From NCBI GenBank assembly GCA_021325475.1, contig JAJPHA010000105.1, forward strand, positions 1-40,676: a DNA stretch of 40,676 nt. Direction: 5' to 3'. This document shows positions 27,364-37,100 of this stretch, in pieces. The DNA is from Rhodanobacteraceae bacterium. GTDB taxonomy: Bacteria; Pseudomonadota; Gammaproteobacteria; Xanthomonadales; Rhodanobacteraceae. The position numbers and the translations under genes were made by a program. Below the pieces are notes generated by a model. It was not told the DNA's origin, did no database searches, and worked only from the letters and a program-made list of their open reading frames with translations. Every line of letters starts with the position of its first letter. Within the stretch, counting starts at the first letter, position 1.

Positions 27364-28011
27364 CTACGCCGCCGCGGTGTTCTGCTCGCGCCAGCAATCC
27401 CGCATGGCCTTCCAGCGGTTGACGATGTCGCAGAACAGAAGCGCAGTGCGTTCGGCGTCGTAGATGGCCGAATGCGCTTCGTTCGGGTTCCATTCGAACC
27501 CGGCGGCCTGCACCGCGCGGCTGAGCACGGTCTGGCCGTAGGCGAGGCCGGCGAGAGTGGCGGTGTCGAAACAACTGAACGGATGGAACGGGCTGCGCTT
27601 GTGCCCGGTGCGGCGGATCGCGGCGTTGAGGAAGCCGAGGTCGAACGCGGCGTTGTGGCCGACCAGGATCGCGCGCTGGCAACCGAATTCGCGCAGCGCC
27701 TTGCGCACCGGTTTGAAGATCAGGTCCAGCGCCTCGCGTTCCTCCAGCGCGGCGCGGAACGGGTGGGTCGGATCGATGCCATTGATCTCCAGCGCGCGCG
27801 GATCGATGTGCGCGCCGGGAAACGGCGCGACGTGGGTGGAGACGACCGGATCGGGTTGCACCAGTCCGCGCTCGTCCATGCGCACGACCACCGCGGCGAT
27901 TTCGAGCAGGGCGTCGCGCTCGCAATCGAAGCCGCCGGTTTCGACGTCCACGACCACCGGCAGGAAGCCGCGGAAGCGTTCGGCGTAGGGGTGCGTGCTG
28001 GTCGTCGACAT
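27364..28011 (-). CDS. rnt: Ribonuclease T
   Basis: A 215-residue DEDDh exonuclease that trims 3' ends of tRNA and other stable RNA. The start of the fold is [17 protein letters not shown], giving the first Asp and Glu. HNAAFDLGF gives the third acid and [10 protein letters not shown] the His-Asp pair. ATG 28011 is used; an upstream in-frame ATG at 28044 adds unrelated residues. Length matches the family. It follows the DoxX gene by 52 bases on the same strand and may share its transcript. Confidence 0.93.
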   Translation of the reverse strand: MSTTSTHPYAERFRGFLPVVVDVETGGFDCERDALLEIAAVVVRMDERGLVQPDPVVSTHVAPFPGAHIDPRALEINGIDPTHPFRAALEEREALDLIFKPVRKALREFGCQRAILVGHNAAFDLGFLNAAIRRTGHKRSPFHPFSCFDTATLAGLAYGQTVLSRAVQAAGFEWNPNEAHSAIYDAERTALLFCDIVNRWKAMRDCWREQNTAAA

Positions 28012-28063
28012 GCCGCGAGCATACGCGGCACGGCCGGCGATCACAATGCGGCGGAGGCCGCGC

Positions 28064-28720
28064 TCACGCGCGGGCGTAGCGGCCGAACAGGAACAAGGCG
28101 AGCGCGGCGAGCAGCAGGGCGATGCCGAATGCCGGCAGCAGCATCAGGAACGGCAGGCCGAGCGCGGCGAGCGCGATCGCCCAGGCGTAGGCGTCGGCGA
28201 GGGGCTCCGGCATCGGATCCGCCTTGAGCGCGCGCGCGAGCAGGTAGTCGAGGCTGATCTTGCCGGGTCCCTGGAAGATGATCGGCAGCAGCATCACGAC
28301 GAACAGCAGCGGCAGCTTGAAGTTGCCGTAGCCCATGTCGGTGATCGCGTAGCCCTTGGCGAGATCGCTCCACATCGCGATCATGTCCGGCCAGTGCACG
28401 GCCGCGGTGGCGACGAAGGTGAGCACGAGCAGGCTGAACGCGGCCAAGCGCGTGCCGAGACCGATCACGAGCAGCACCGCGCCGGCGAGTTCGGTGTAGG
28501 TCGCCATCGTCCAACTGAGGTCGGCCGGGATCTTGCTGAACGGAAACGGGAACTTGCCCTGGATGTCGGTGAACCAGTTGTCGCCGAAGTATTTCTCGCG
28601 GCCCGACTCCCAGAATTCCCAGCCCATGATCAGGCGCAGCACCACCGGCGGCAGCAGTTGGCCGATGCCGCGCAGGCGGCTGGTGAGCGATTCCCACAAC
28701 GAAATGGCATTGGCGAGCAT
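28064..28720 (-). CDS. DoxX family membrane protein of the hvf operon
   Basis: A 218-residue integral membrane protein of the DoxX family with about five hydrophobic segments. Visible family parts are [21 protein letters not shown] (26-46) and [24 protein letters not shown]. DoxX proteins commonly close MNIO peptide operons, where they may act at the membrane in redox or maturation steps; the exact role is unknown. ATG 28720 has AAGGA a few bases upstream. A 142-base spacer with a strong hairpin separates it from the DUF2063 gene. Confidence 0.88.
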   Translation of the reverse strand: MLANAISLWESLTSRLRGIGQLLPPVVLRLIMGWEFWESGREKYFGDNWFTDIQGKFPFPFSKIPADLSWTMATYTELAGAVLLVIGLGTRLAAFSLLVLTFVATAAVHWPDMIAMWSDLAKGYAITDMGYGNFKLPLLFVVMLLPIIFQGPGKISLDYLLARALKADPMPEPLADAYAWAIALAALGLPFLMLLPAFGIALLLAALALFLFGRYARA

Positions 28721-28756
28721 GACGGATTCCTTGACAACGGTTCGCGAAACGAGCGG

Positions 28757-28823
28757 GCGGATCGAATCGCCTGCGCTGCGCGCCGCCGCTGGCGCGACGC
28801 GCAGGTGAGCTGGCTCGATCCGC
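28757..28823. other. Long stem-loop in the spacer between the DUF2063 and DoxX genes
   Basis: Outer arms GCGGATCGA (28757-28765) and TCGATCCGC (28815-28823) pair perfectly. Inner arms at 28770-28784 and 28791-28805 pair over 13 of 15 positions around loop GCCGCT. No T-run follows on the minus strand, so an RNA-processing or expression-setting element is more likely than a terminator. Confidence 0.6.
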
Positions 28824-28862
28824 GCGATTGGACGCCGCGGCGCACGATGCCTTGCACGCCGT

Positions 28863-29651
28863 TCAGCGCGCCGGCCGCGTGCCTAGGATCGCCTCGTTCG
28901 CCTTGAGTTCGCCGAGCACGCGCACGCCCGCTTCGCGCAGCGCCGCGTCGCCGCCGTGCTCGGCGAGCAGCGCGTCGAGGCATTGCCCGCCGGTCGCGTT
29001 CTCGTTCTGCTGCAGGCGTTCGATCAGCAGTGCGGACAGCGCGTTGATCTCGTGGAAGCGCACTTCGTCGTCGCGCCCGCGCACCAGCAACAGCACGGTC
29101 GGTTCGGCGCCGGGTTCGCGCGGCTGGAACTCCGGCCGGATGCGGTGCACCGGGTAGCGGTAGGCGAGCACGCAGGCGAGCGGCGAGACCACCGGCACGC
29201 CGGTCAGCGGATCGCCGGCCGGATCGTGCGGCACGGCGGCGATCTCGTTCTCGTCGAGGCTGAGCGCGAGTTCGGCCCACTCGTAGTGGGCGAGTTCGAG
29301 CAGGAACGGCGGATCGTCGCGACCCTGCTGCTGGCGGAACTCGAGATAACGCAGGAATTCGCGGCCGAATTCGGGAAACAGCGGCGTGTGGCAGCGGTGT
29401 TCGCGGAAGAAGTCGCGCACCAGCACATTCCACGCCGCATCGTCGTACAGCGTGCGGATCACCGGGAAGTTCGAGGCGAGGAAGCTTTCGGTGTTGCTGA
29501 AGATGAGACGGCGATAAATGCCGATGCGCCGGTCCTCGATGCCGGCCGGCGCCGGACGGCGGTCCGGGTCGCGCAGATGCGCGGTGAACTCGTATTGCAG
29601 CGCGTGGGTGCGCGGCGCGCGCACCGCGCCGGCCTCAGGCGCGGAGCGCAT
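28863..29651 (-). CDS. hvfC: DUF2063 / HvfC family protein
   Basis: A 262-residue protein of the DUF2063 family, the usual partner of DUF692 enzymes. It supports recognition and modification of the precursor peptide. The N-terminal domain shows [46 protein letters not shown] and [36 protein letters not shown]. The C-terminal domain carries an all-helical winged-helix-like end ([14 protein letters not shown]). The start overlaps the end of the DUF692 gene by 17 bases, so production of the two proteins is coupled. The symbol follows the Haemophilus naming. Confidence 0.88.
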   Translation of the reverse strand: MRSAPEAGAVRAPRTHALQYEFTAHLRDPDRRPAPAGIEDRRIGIYRRLIFSNTESFLASNFPVIRTLYDDAAWNVLVRDFFREHRCHTPLFPEFGREFLRYLEFRQQQGRDDPPFLLELAHYEWAELALSLDENEIAAVPHDPAGDPLTGVPVVSPLACVLAYRYPVHRIRPEFQPREPGAEPTVLLLVRGRDDEVRFHEINALSALLIERLQQNENATGGQCLDALLAEHGGDAALREAGVRVLGELKANEAILGTRPAR

Positions 29652-30495
29652 GCCGGCCCTCGTCCGCGGCGTGGCGGCGCTGGATCGCGCGGATCTGCTC
29701 GACCTCCGCGATCAGCTCGGCGAGCGGCGGGAAATTGCCGTCGCGTTCGAGCAGCGTCGGCCGCACGCCGAATTCCGCATAGGTGAGATCGAGCAGTTGC
29801 CATACCGGATCGATCACGGTCGCGGCGTGGCTGTCGACGATCAGGTCGGGGGCTTCGTGGTAGTGCCCGGCGACGTGGAAATAGGCGATGCGCTCGCGCG
29901 GCATCGCGCGGATGAACTGCACCGCGTCGTAGCGGTGGTTGATGCTGTTGACGTAGACGTTGTTGACGTCGAGCAGCAGATCGCAGTCGGCTTCGGCGAG
30001 CACCGCGCAGGTGAACTCGATCTCGCTCATTTCCCGGCCCGGCGCGGCATAGTACGAAGGATTCTCGATCGCCATGCGCCGGCCGAGGATGTCCTGGGCG
30101 CGGCGGATGCGCGCGGCGACCCAGTGCACGGCTTCCTCGGTGAACGGGATCGGCATCAGATCGTACAGGTGGCCGTCGTCGGAACAGAACGCGAGGTGTT
30201 CGCTGTAGAGACGGATGCCGTGGTCGTCGAGGAAACGACGGATCTTGTGCAGCAGGGTCTCGTCGAGCGGCGCCGGACTGCCGAGCGACAGCGACAGACC
30301 GTGGCAGACGAACGGGTAGCGTTCGGTGAAGGATCGGAACGTGCGGCCGAGCTTGCCGCCGACGTTGATCCAGTTCTCGGGCGCGACCTCGAAGAAGTCG
30401 ATCGGCGCGTGCGCGGCGTCCTGCAGCGGGCCCAACAGGGCCCGCCGCAGACCGAGTCCCGCACCGTGTACCGGTTGGCGTGGACGCCGGCTCAT
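29635..30495 (-). CDS. hvfB: DUF692 multinuclear non-heme iron enzyme (HvfB/MbnB family)
   Basis: A 286-residue TIM-barrel enzyme of the MNIO family, iron-dependent oxidases that modify cysteines in ribosomally made peptides. Likely metal ligands are present in order: H65 in [10 protein letters not shown]99/H100 in YSEHLAF, E144/N145 in AIENPSYY, D176/N178/N179 in [13 protein letters not shown]207/H211 in FHVAGHYH, D221/H223 in DSHAAT and a late Glu in LLERDGNFP. All expected positions look intact. The ATG is one base after the precursor stop. Related enzymes make oxazolone-thioamide or thiooxazole groups that bind copper; which product forms here is not known. Confidence 0.92.
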   Translation of the reverse strand: MSRRPRQPVHGAGLGLRRALLGPLQDAAHAPIDFFEVAPENWINVGGKLGRTFRSFTERYPFVCHGLSLSLGSPAPLDETLLHKIRRFLDDHGIRLYSEHLAFCSDDGHLYDLMPIPFTEEAVHWVAARIRRAQDILGRRMAIENPSYYAAPGREMSEIEFTCAVLAEADCDLLLDVNNVYVNSINHRYDAVQFIRAMPRERIAYFHVAGHYHEAPDLIVDSHAATVIDPVWQLLDLTYAEFGVRPTLLERDGNFPPLAELIAEVEQIRAIQRRHAADEGRHALRA

Positions 30496-30496
30496 C

Positions 30497-30979
30497 TCAG
30501 TGACCGCTGCACGAACCTTCCTTGCCCTTCTTGTCGGCCGAGCAGGAGCCTTCCTTGCCCTTCTTGTCGGCCGAGCAGGAGCCTTCCTTGCCCTTCTTGT
30601 CCGCCGAGCAGGAACCTTCCTTGCCCTTCTTGTCGGCCGAGCAGGAGCCTTCCTTGCCCTTCTTGTCGGCCGAACACGAACCTTCCTTGCCCTTCTTCTT
30701 GTCCGCCGAACACGAGCCTTCCTTGCCCTTGTGCGCGTCGGCCATGCACTTGTCCTGCGCGGCCTTGTCCTTCATGTCCATGCACTTGACGCCCTTGGTG
30801 GCGCCGCACTTGCCTTCGCCGCACTTACCTTCCGACGCCTTGTCGGCGAGCATGTAGCCCGAGTCCATCGAATTGAGCTGGAAGTTGTTGCTGGCGTTGG
30901 CGATCTGCGCCAGGGACATCGAGCCGACGAATGCGGCGCCGATGGCGAGGCTGAGCGGTTTGATGATCTTGTTCGACAT
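30497..30979 (-). CDS. hvfA: HvfA-like Cys-rich precursor peptide with tandem EGSCS repeats
   Basis: A 160-residue secreted precursor. Residues 1-29 are a signal peptide ([25 protein letters not shown]). The conserved HvfA block [15 protein letters not shown] follows, then [10 protein letters not shown], two further Cys in [18 protein letters not shown], and seven Lys-rich repeats of the unit [11 protein letters not shown], the last ending EGSCSGH. Eleven Cys in total. Related HvfA proteins have Cys in EGKCG-type motifs converted to copper-binding groups by HvfB and HvfC. Here the repeats have EGSC-Ser, so whether all are modified is open. ATG 30979 is chosen because it starts the signal peptide, with GGAG upstream. 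It is the first gene of the operon. Confidence 0.88.
   Translation of the reverse strand: MSNKIIKPLSLAIGAAFVGSMSLAQIANASNNFQLNSMDSGYMLADKASEGKCGEGKCGATKGVKCMDMKDKAAQDKCMADAHKGKEGSCSADKKKGKEGSCSADKKGKEGSCSADKKGKEGSCSADKKGKEGSCSADKKGKEGSCSADKKGKEGSCSGH
30500..30727. repeat. 33-base tandem repeat array inside the hvfA-like gene
   Basis: Seven coding units, 33 bases each except one of 36 with an extra Lys codon. Third-position differences (for example GAG/GAA for Glu, TGC/TGT for Cys) separate the copies while the peptide stays constant, which argues for selection on the protein rather than very recent duplication. Copy number could change by slippage or recombination. Confidence 0.9.
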
Positions 30980-31004
30980 GCGCGTGTACTCCGTGGTTGA
31001 TGAA

Positions 31005-31020
31005 ACGGGATGATTCCCGT
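31005..31020 (-). promoter_or_regulatory. Leader hairpin upstream of hvfA
   Basis: Six-base-pair stem ACGGGA/TCCCGT with four-base loop, ending about 25 bases before the hvfA ATG. It could affect mRNA stability or ribosome access. Confidence 0.35.
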
Positions 31021-31150
31021 GGGGTTGCAAAGCCGCAGGCGCGGCGAGACCAAGCATCGGAGCGGAAAAACCCCGCCGCGCGCGATGCGAGACGCGTGCG
31101 GCACAGTGACCTCCTCCCCGAATTCCAGATTAAGCTGCGAGTCTGGCACG

Positions 31151-31167
31151 CACAAGTTGATCTTGTG
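31151..31167. promoter_or_regulatory. Inverted repeat CACAAG-N5-CTTGTG, candidate operator
   Basis: A perfect 6+6 dyad about 175-190 bases upstream of hvfA. The spacing suits a dimeric regulator. It does not match the CueR operator pattern. Function is unknown. Confidence 0.35.
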
Positions 31168-31506
31168 TTGCATCGCGCCAAACCCGGTGCATGGCAGGAA
31201 GACCCCCGCCGGCGCGCGAATCTTTCGGCAGCGCACGTGAAAGCGAAGTCAACATTGCCGGTACGGCGCGAATGGAACTCCGACGGCGCCGGCGCGGAAT
31301 ATGCACATGCGCACGCGCCGGTTGCCCGGAGCGTTGCGCGACCTCTAGCATGAGGCTCGTTTGCCGCTGCCGGGCGATGCGTGAATCGACACGAAGACCG
31401 ATCCTTCCGCCGCGCGGGCGTGTTGCCCGAGCGGCCAGCTCGACTGCGCCTGCTCCGAACCCCGGCTCTGGTTCGCGCTCGCCCGCCGGTACGGCACGCC
31501 GGGAGG

Positions 31507-32988
31507 TCAGCGGCGCGGCGGGGCGGGCGGCTCCGCGCTCGATTTCGGTCCCGCGGCAATGTTCGCAGTGACAGCAGGATCCTCGTCGGCGGACCAGCCG
31601 CCGCCGAGTGCGCGGATCAGGCCGACACTCGCTTCGAGCTGACGATCATGCAGTTCGAGGGCGTTGCGCTGCGCGGCCAGGGCGCTGGCCTGCGCGTCGA
31701 CGACCTCGAGATAGCTCACCGCGCCGTTGCGGTAACGGTCGAGCGCGAGCGTGAGCGCGCGCTCGGTCGCGGTGACCGCCGCCTCGGCGTGCCGGACTTC
31801 CGCGCCGAGGTGATGGAGCAGGGCGAGCTGATCCTCGACCTGCTGGAACGCGATCAGCACGGTGGCGCGATAGCGTTCGCTGGCCTCGGCGAAGACCGCC
31901 TCGGCGGCCCGTTCGTGCGCCCCACGCCGACCGGCGTCGAACAGTGTGAGCACGGCGCGCGGACCGATCGACCAGAAGCCGGTCGGTGCGCTTAGCCAGC
32001 TCGCGCTGCCGTCACTTTCGAAGCCGCCGGTTGCGGTCAGCGTGACGCTCGGAAAGAACGCGGCGCGGGCGACGCCGATTTCCGCGTTGGCCGCGGCGGT
32101 ACGGCGTTCGGCGGCGGCGACGTCCGGGCGGCGTTCGAGCAGGGTCGACGGTACGCCGCGGGGAATGGCGGGCACGCGCAGCTCGACCACTTCGGCGGAC
32201 AGGCGGAATTGCGATGCGGGTGTTCCGACGAGGCTGGCGATCGCATGCTCGTACAAGGCGCGGCGTGCCGCAACGTCCTCGGCCTGGGCGCGCGCGCCGT
32301 CGAGCTGCGCCTGCGCGCGCGCCACGTCGAGCTCGGAGGCGATGCCACCGCGGAAGCGGTTCTGGGTCAAGGTGAGTGCCTTGTCATAGGCCTCGACGGT
32401 ATCGGCGAGCAGCTTGGCCTCGGCGTCGAGCCTGCGCAGGACGATGTAGTCGTCGGCGAGCTCGGCGTGCAGACTGAGCCGCACCGAGGCCAGGTCCGCC
32501 GCGCTCGCCTGCGCGCCGGCGCGACCCGCGGCGATCAGGCTGCGCACGCGCCCCCACAAGTCCAGCTCGTAGCCGAGCTGCGCGCCGAGCAGCTGATCGC
32601 GATATTCATCCGGTTGGTTGGTGCCGCGCAGCGGGCGGTGATCGGACTGGCGATTGCGCGTGGTCGCGGCGGCGGCGTCCACTTCGGGGAACAGACCGGC
32701 ACGCGCCGCGGCGGCGAACGCGCGTGCTGCGGTGTAGCGGTCGGCGGCGGCGGCGAGATCCGGATTGACCCGATCCAGCCGCTCCTCCAGCGCATCCAGG
32801 GTCGGATCGCCGAAATCCCGCCACCAATCGCCGCGCAGGCTGGCGTCCGCCGGCGCGGCCGGCTGCCACGGGCCGGCTTCCTTGTAGTTTGCCGGCACGG
32901 TGACGTCCGGCCGGCGGTATTCGGGCGCGAGCGAACAGCCGGCAAGCGCGGCAAGCAAGGCCGGCATGAAGTAGCGGCCGCGACTCAT
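31507..32988 (-). CDS. RND efflux outer-membrane lipoprotein, NodT/OprM family
   Basis: A 493-residue outer-membrane factor. The signal MSRGRYFMPALLAALAGC ends in lipobox Cys18, followed by SLAPEYRRPDV, a typical NodT start. Two repeated helical-barrel halves are visible, with ELDLWGRVRSL in the first and FFPSVTLTATGGFESD, then VSYLEVVDAQASALAAQ, in the second. It would form the exit duct for the adaptor and pump encoded directly upstream. Its ATG overlaps the adaptor stop (ATGA). Confidence 0.93.
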   Translation of the reverse strand: MSRGRYFMPALLAALAGCSLAPEYRRPDVTVPANYKEAGPWQPAAPADASLRGDWWRDFGDPTLDALEERLDRVNPDLAAAADRYTAARAFAAAARAGLFPEVDAAAATTRNRQSDHRPLRGTNQPDEYRDQLLGAQLGYELDLWGRVRSLIAAGRAGAQASAADLASVRLSLHAELADDYIVLRRLDAEAKLLADTVEAYDKALTLTQNRFRGGIASELDVARAQAQLDGARAQAEDVAARRALYEHAIASLVGTPASQFRLSAEVVELRVPAIPRGVPSTLLERRPDVAAAERRTAAANAEIGVARAAFFPSVTLTATGGFESDGSASWLSAPTGFWSIGPRAVLTLFDAGRRGAHERAAEAVFAEASERYRATVLIAFQQVEDQLALLHHLGAEVRHAEAAVTATERALTLALDRYRNGAVSYLEVVDAQASALAAQRNALELHDRQLEASVGLIRALGGGWSADEDPAVTANIAAGPKSSAEPPAPPRR

Positions 32989-34190
32989 GGCGTCGCGCTC
33001 GTCGCGGCGAGCGGCTTGGCCGGAGTCGGTGCGATCGACGCGACACGCACGAGGTCGCCCTCCCCGAGCCAGTCCGGCGGACTGTCGATGACGCGATCGG
33101 CACGGGTGAGACCGGACACCACCTCGACCCGGGTGCCGTAGTCGCGGCCGATTTGTATACTTTTCAGCACGACGCGATCGCCGGGGCCGAGCGTGGCCAC
33201 CTTGAGGCCGTGGCGACGGAACAAGAGCGCGCTCACCGGCAGTTGCAACGCGCCGCTCGGCGCCGGCAAATCAAACCGCACCTCGACGTAGGAACCGGCG
33301 GTGAGCCGGCCGTCGGCGTTGTCTGCCTCGAGTTGCACCAGCAGTGTGCGCGAGGTCTCGTCGATGGCGTTCGCCGTGGCGATCACCCTTGCTGGATAGG
33401 TCTGCCCCGGCTGCTCGGGCAGGCTGAGCTGCGCGGCCATGTCGGTCCGGATCTCGGACGCGTAGGTCTGCGGCACGTGCACGTAGACACGCAGCTTGCG
33501 CGTGTCGGCGACGCGGAACAGCTCATGGCCGTTGCCGCTGCCGGCGTTGATGAGCGCGCCGACGTCGGTGCGTCGTGCGGTGACGATGCCATCGAACGGC
33601 GCGACGATGCGCTTGAACGATTCCAGTGCCTGGAGCCGCTCGACGTTGGCCCGCGCCGCCGCGGTGGCCGCCTGCTTGGCTTCGTAATCGCCGGTCTTCT
33701 CGTCGGCTTCCTGTTGCGAGACCGAATTCGACGCGAGCATGTCGCGCCAGCGCTTGGCGGTGATCGCCGCGAGCTTCTCGTGCGCCTGTGCGGTGGCGAG
33801 GTCGGCACGCGCCTGAAGCAGTTGCTGATCCAGCTCCGGCGTCTCGATTTCGGCGAGCAATTGTCCGCTCTTCACCGGCGTGCCGATGTCGGCATGCCAC
33901 TGCTTGAGGTAACCGGACACGCGTGCATAGATCGGGGCGTCGTACCAGGCGTGCACGTTGCCCGGCAGCAGCAGATCCTCGCGCGCGGCGACGCGGCCGG
34001 GTTCGACCACGCGCACGGTGGGGATCGCCTCGGTGTCGGCCCGCTGTTTCAGCAAGCGATCGTCGTGCATGCGTGCGGCGATGCCGGCGATGGCCAGCGC
34101 GGCGGCGAGAAGCAGGGCGGTGGCGCCGGCACGGCGCAGGCGGCGTGACCCCGGCGGCGGCGTGGGGAGGGGGGCGGTCGAAGCGTTCAT
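32985..34190 (-). CDS. RND efflux periplasmic adaptor (HlyD family)
   Basis: A 401-residue membrane-fusion protein. A single N-terminal membrane segment (about 22-40) anchors it. Next come the lipoyl/barrel-sandwich half AWYDAPIYARVSGYLKQWHADIGTPVKSGQLLAEIE, a helical hairpin (EKLAAITAKRWRDMLASNSVSQQEADEK), the second half IVAPFDGIVTARRTDVGALI, and beta-barrel and proximal domains. It links the inner-membrane pump to the outer-membrane channel. The codons for KSIQI contain the GTATACTTTTC word (33155-33165). It is nine bases after the pump gene. Confidence 0.93.
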   Translation of the reverse strand: MNASTAPLPTPPPGSRRLRRAGATALLLAAALAIAGIAARMHDDRLLKQRADTEAIPTVRVVEPGRVAAREDLLLPGNVHAWYDAPIYARVSGYLKQWHADIGTPVKSGQLLAEIETPELDQQLLQARADLATAQAHEKLAAITAKRWRDMLASNSVSQQEADEKTGDYEAKQAATAAARANVERLQALESFKRIVAPFDGIVTARRTDVGALINAGSGNGHELFRVADTRKLRVYVHVPQTYASEIRTDMAAQLSLPEQPGQTYPARVIATANAIDETSRTLLVQLEADNADGRLTAGSYVEVRFDLPAPSGALQLPVSALLFRRHGLKVATLGPGDRVVLKSIQIGRDYGTRVEVVSGLTRADRVIDSPPDWLGEGDLVRVASIAPTPAKPLAATSATP

Positions 34191-34199
34191 GCGGGACTC

Positions 34200-37100
34200 T
34201 CAGGCAAGCGCCGGCCGCTCGGGCACGGCGGGGGAATCGGGGGCATCGGACCGTCGCGCGCCTTCGCCGGCGTGGACGATGGTGAAGATGGTCGGCACGA
34301 ACAACAACGTGGCGACGGTGGCGAACAGCAGGCCGCCGATCACGGCGCGGCCGAGCGGCGCGTTCTGTTCGCCGCCCTCGCCGAGGCCGAGCGCCATCGG
34401 CGCCATGCCGATCATCATCGCCAGCGCGGTCATCAGCACGGGACGGAAACGGATGAAGCCGGCCTCGAGCGCCGCGCTGGCGGCGTCCGCGCCGGCGGCG
34501 AGGCGCTCGCGCGCGAAGCTCACCACCAGGATGCTGTTGGCGGTGGCCACGCCCATGCACATGATCGCGCCGGTCAGCGCCGGCACCGACAGCGTGGTGC
34601 CGGTCAGGAACAGCAACCAGACGATGCCGGCGAGCGCCGCGGGCAATGCGGTGATGATGACGAACGGATCCCGCCAGGACTGGAAGGTGACCACGATCAG
34701 GAGATAGATCAGTACCGCCGCGCCAGCCAGTCCGAACAGCAGGCTCGTGTATGCATGGCGCATGGTCTCGACTTGGCCGCGCATGACCACGGTCGAGCCC
34801 TTCGGCAGGTCCTTGGCGGTGTCGTCGAGCACGGCCTGGATCTCGCCTGCCACCGCGCCGAGATCGCGGCCCTGCACGGCGCCGAAGATGTCGATGGTCG
34901 GCTGCACGTCGTAGTGCGAGACGACGCCTTCGCCCTGGCCGCGGCTGATGCGTGCCAGGCCGCCGAGCAGCTGCGGCTGCGTCGCGCCGCCGGTGATGGG
35001 GATGTCTTCGAGCTGGCCGAGCGAATCGAGCTTGTATTGCGGCGTCTGCACCACGATCGGATAGGACACGTGGTTGCGCGGATTCACCCAGAAGGTCGGC
35101 GCGGTCTGCGCGCTGCCGGACAGGGCGACCAGCAGACTGGTGGCGACGTCGCGTTCGGTGAGGCCGAGTTCCTCGGCGCGTGTGCGGTCCACGTCGACGT
35201 GCAGCTCCGGCTGGTTGAACGTCTGCTGGATGCGCAGGTCGGTGAGGCCGGCGATGTGGCGGATGCGATTGAGCACGCGCGCGGCATAGGCGCGGTTCTC
35301 GTCGCGGCGGAAGCCGACGATCTGGATGTCGATCGGCGCCGGCAGACCGAAGTTGAGAATCTGGCTGACGATGTCGGCGGGCAGGAAGGCGAACGCGGTG
35401 CCGGGGAACTCGCGCGGCAGGCGCTCGCGCAACGCGGCGACATAGTCCGCGGTCGGGTGGTGTTTCTCGTTGAGCGAGATCAGGATGTCGGCGTCGGCCG
35501 GCCCGATCGGCGCGGAGTTGCTGTAGGTGATGTTGATGCCGCTGACCGGCAGGCCGATGTTGTCGACGACGCTCTTCAATTCGTCGGCGGGGATGACGCG
35601 ACGGATGGTCTTCTCCACCTCGCTCGCCAGTCGTGCCGTTTCCTCGATGCGCGTGCCGGTCTGCGCGCGCAGATGCAGCTTGATCTGTCCGGCGTCGATG
35701 CCGGGAAAGAAATTCTCGCCGAGCCATGGCGTCAGCAGCAGCAGCGAGAGGGCGACCACGCCGAGGAAGCCGAGCACGAACGTGCGCCGGTGCGTCAGCG
35801 CCAGGGCAAGCACTGCCCGATAGGCGTCGCGCGCATCCTCGAAGCGGCGCTCGAAGGCGCGCTGCCAGCGTGACAGGAACGACACCCCCTCGGCCATGTG
35901 TTGGGTCGGTTCCTCGCGCATGGCGTCCTCGAGCGGGTGCGCGGTCGGCGGGTGCGGATGGACGTGCGGGCGCAGCAGATACTTCGCCAGCGTCGGCACC
36001 AGTGTGCGCGACAGCACGAACGAGGCGATCAGCGCGAACACCACCGCCTCGGCCATCGGCACGAACAGGTAGCGTGCCACGCCAGTGAGGAAGAACATCG
36101 GCACGAACACGATGCAGATGCACAGCAGCGACACCAGCGCCGGCGTGACGATCTGTCTGCTGCCGTCGAGGATCGCGTCGACCACGTCCTTGCCCTGCTC
36201 GAGATGCCAGTTGATATTCTCGATCGTCACGGTGGCATCGTCCACGAGAATGCCGATCGCCAGCGCCAGGCCGCCGAGGGTCATGACGTTGATCGTCTCG
36301 CCGAGCGCCGACAGTGCCGCGATCGAGGACAGCACCGCGAGCGGGATCGAGATGGTGATGATCAGGGTCGAACGCCAGCTGCCGAGGAACAGCAGGATCA
36401 TCAGCGCGGTGAGCGCCGCGGCGATGATGCCCTCGCGGATCACGCTCGTCACCGCCGCCTTGACGAACAGTGACTGGTCGATCAGCGTGTCGAGAGTCAG
36501 CCCCTCGGGGGCGCCCGCCTGGATCTTCGGCAGCAGACGCTTGACGTGGGCGATGATGTCGAGCGTGGAGGCGTTGCCGTTCTTCTGCACGGTGGTGAGC
36601 ACCGAGCGCTGGCCGTTGACCAGCACCAGGTTCTGCTGCGGCGAATAGCCGTCGCGCACGTGGGCGACGTCGCGCAGATAGATCGTGGTGCCGTTGACCG
36701 CCCGGATCGGCAGATCGTTGAGCTCCGCGAGCTCCTTCGGGCTGCCGTTGAGCTTCACGTTGTACTCGAATTTGCCGATCTTCTCCGTACCCGAGGGCAG
36801 AATCAGGTTCTGCGCCAGGATGGCGCTGGTCACGTCCTGCGGCGAGAGGCCCTTGGCGCGCAGCTTCTCGGGATCGAGATCGACGATCACCTGGCGGTTC
36901 TTGCCGCCATACGGTGACGGAATCGCCGCGCCCTCCACCTCGGCGAGCTGCGGGCGGATGAAGTTGTTCGACAGATCGAACAGTTGCTGGTCGGTGAGCG
37001 TCTTGCTCGACAGGGCCAGTTGCAGGATCGGCACGCTCGAGGCGTTGTAGCTCAGGACCAGCGGCGGCGTGATGCCGGGCGGCAGGCGCTTGAGCACGGT

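Larger units (their letters stand above)
30980..31506. other. Long intergenic region upstream of the hvf operon
   Basis: No convincing gene in 527 bases between the RND outer-membrane gene and hvfA. The noteworthy parts are a hairpin ACGGGA-TGAT-TCCCGT (31005-31020) in the expected leader and an inverted repeat CACAAG-N5-CTTGTG (31151-31167), a possible operator. I could not find a clear sigma-70 or ECF promoter, and no sigma or anti-sigma gene is adjacent, though such genes accompany related operons elsewhere. Confidence 0.55.

Noticed and set aside
30500-30727. Regular direct repeats resembling a CRISPR array
   Set aside because: Units are contiguous 33-base coding repeats without spacers, inside the hvfA-like frame, and no cas genes are present.
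30497-30979. DUF2282-type bufferin precursor
   Set aside because: The block [11 protein letters not shown] followed by [10 protein letters not shown] is the HvfA pattern, and the chain is longer and repeat-rich.
30997-31353. 118-codon plus-strand frame in the hvf upstream region
   Set aside because: No family, poor start context, Arg/Ala-rich composition like other chance frames.
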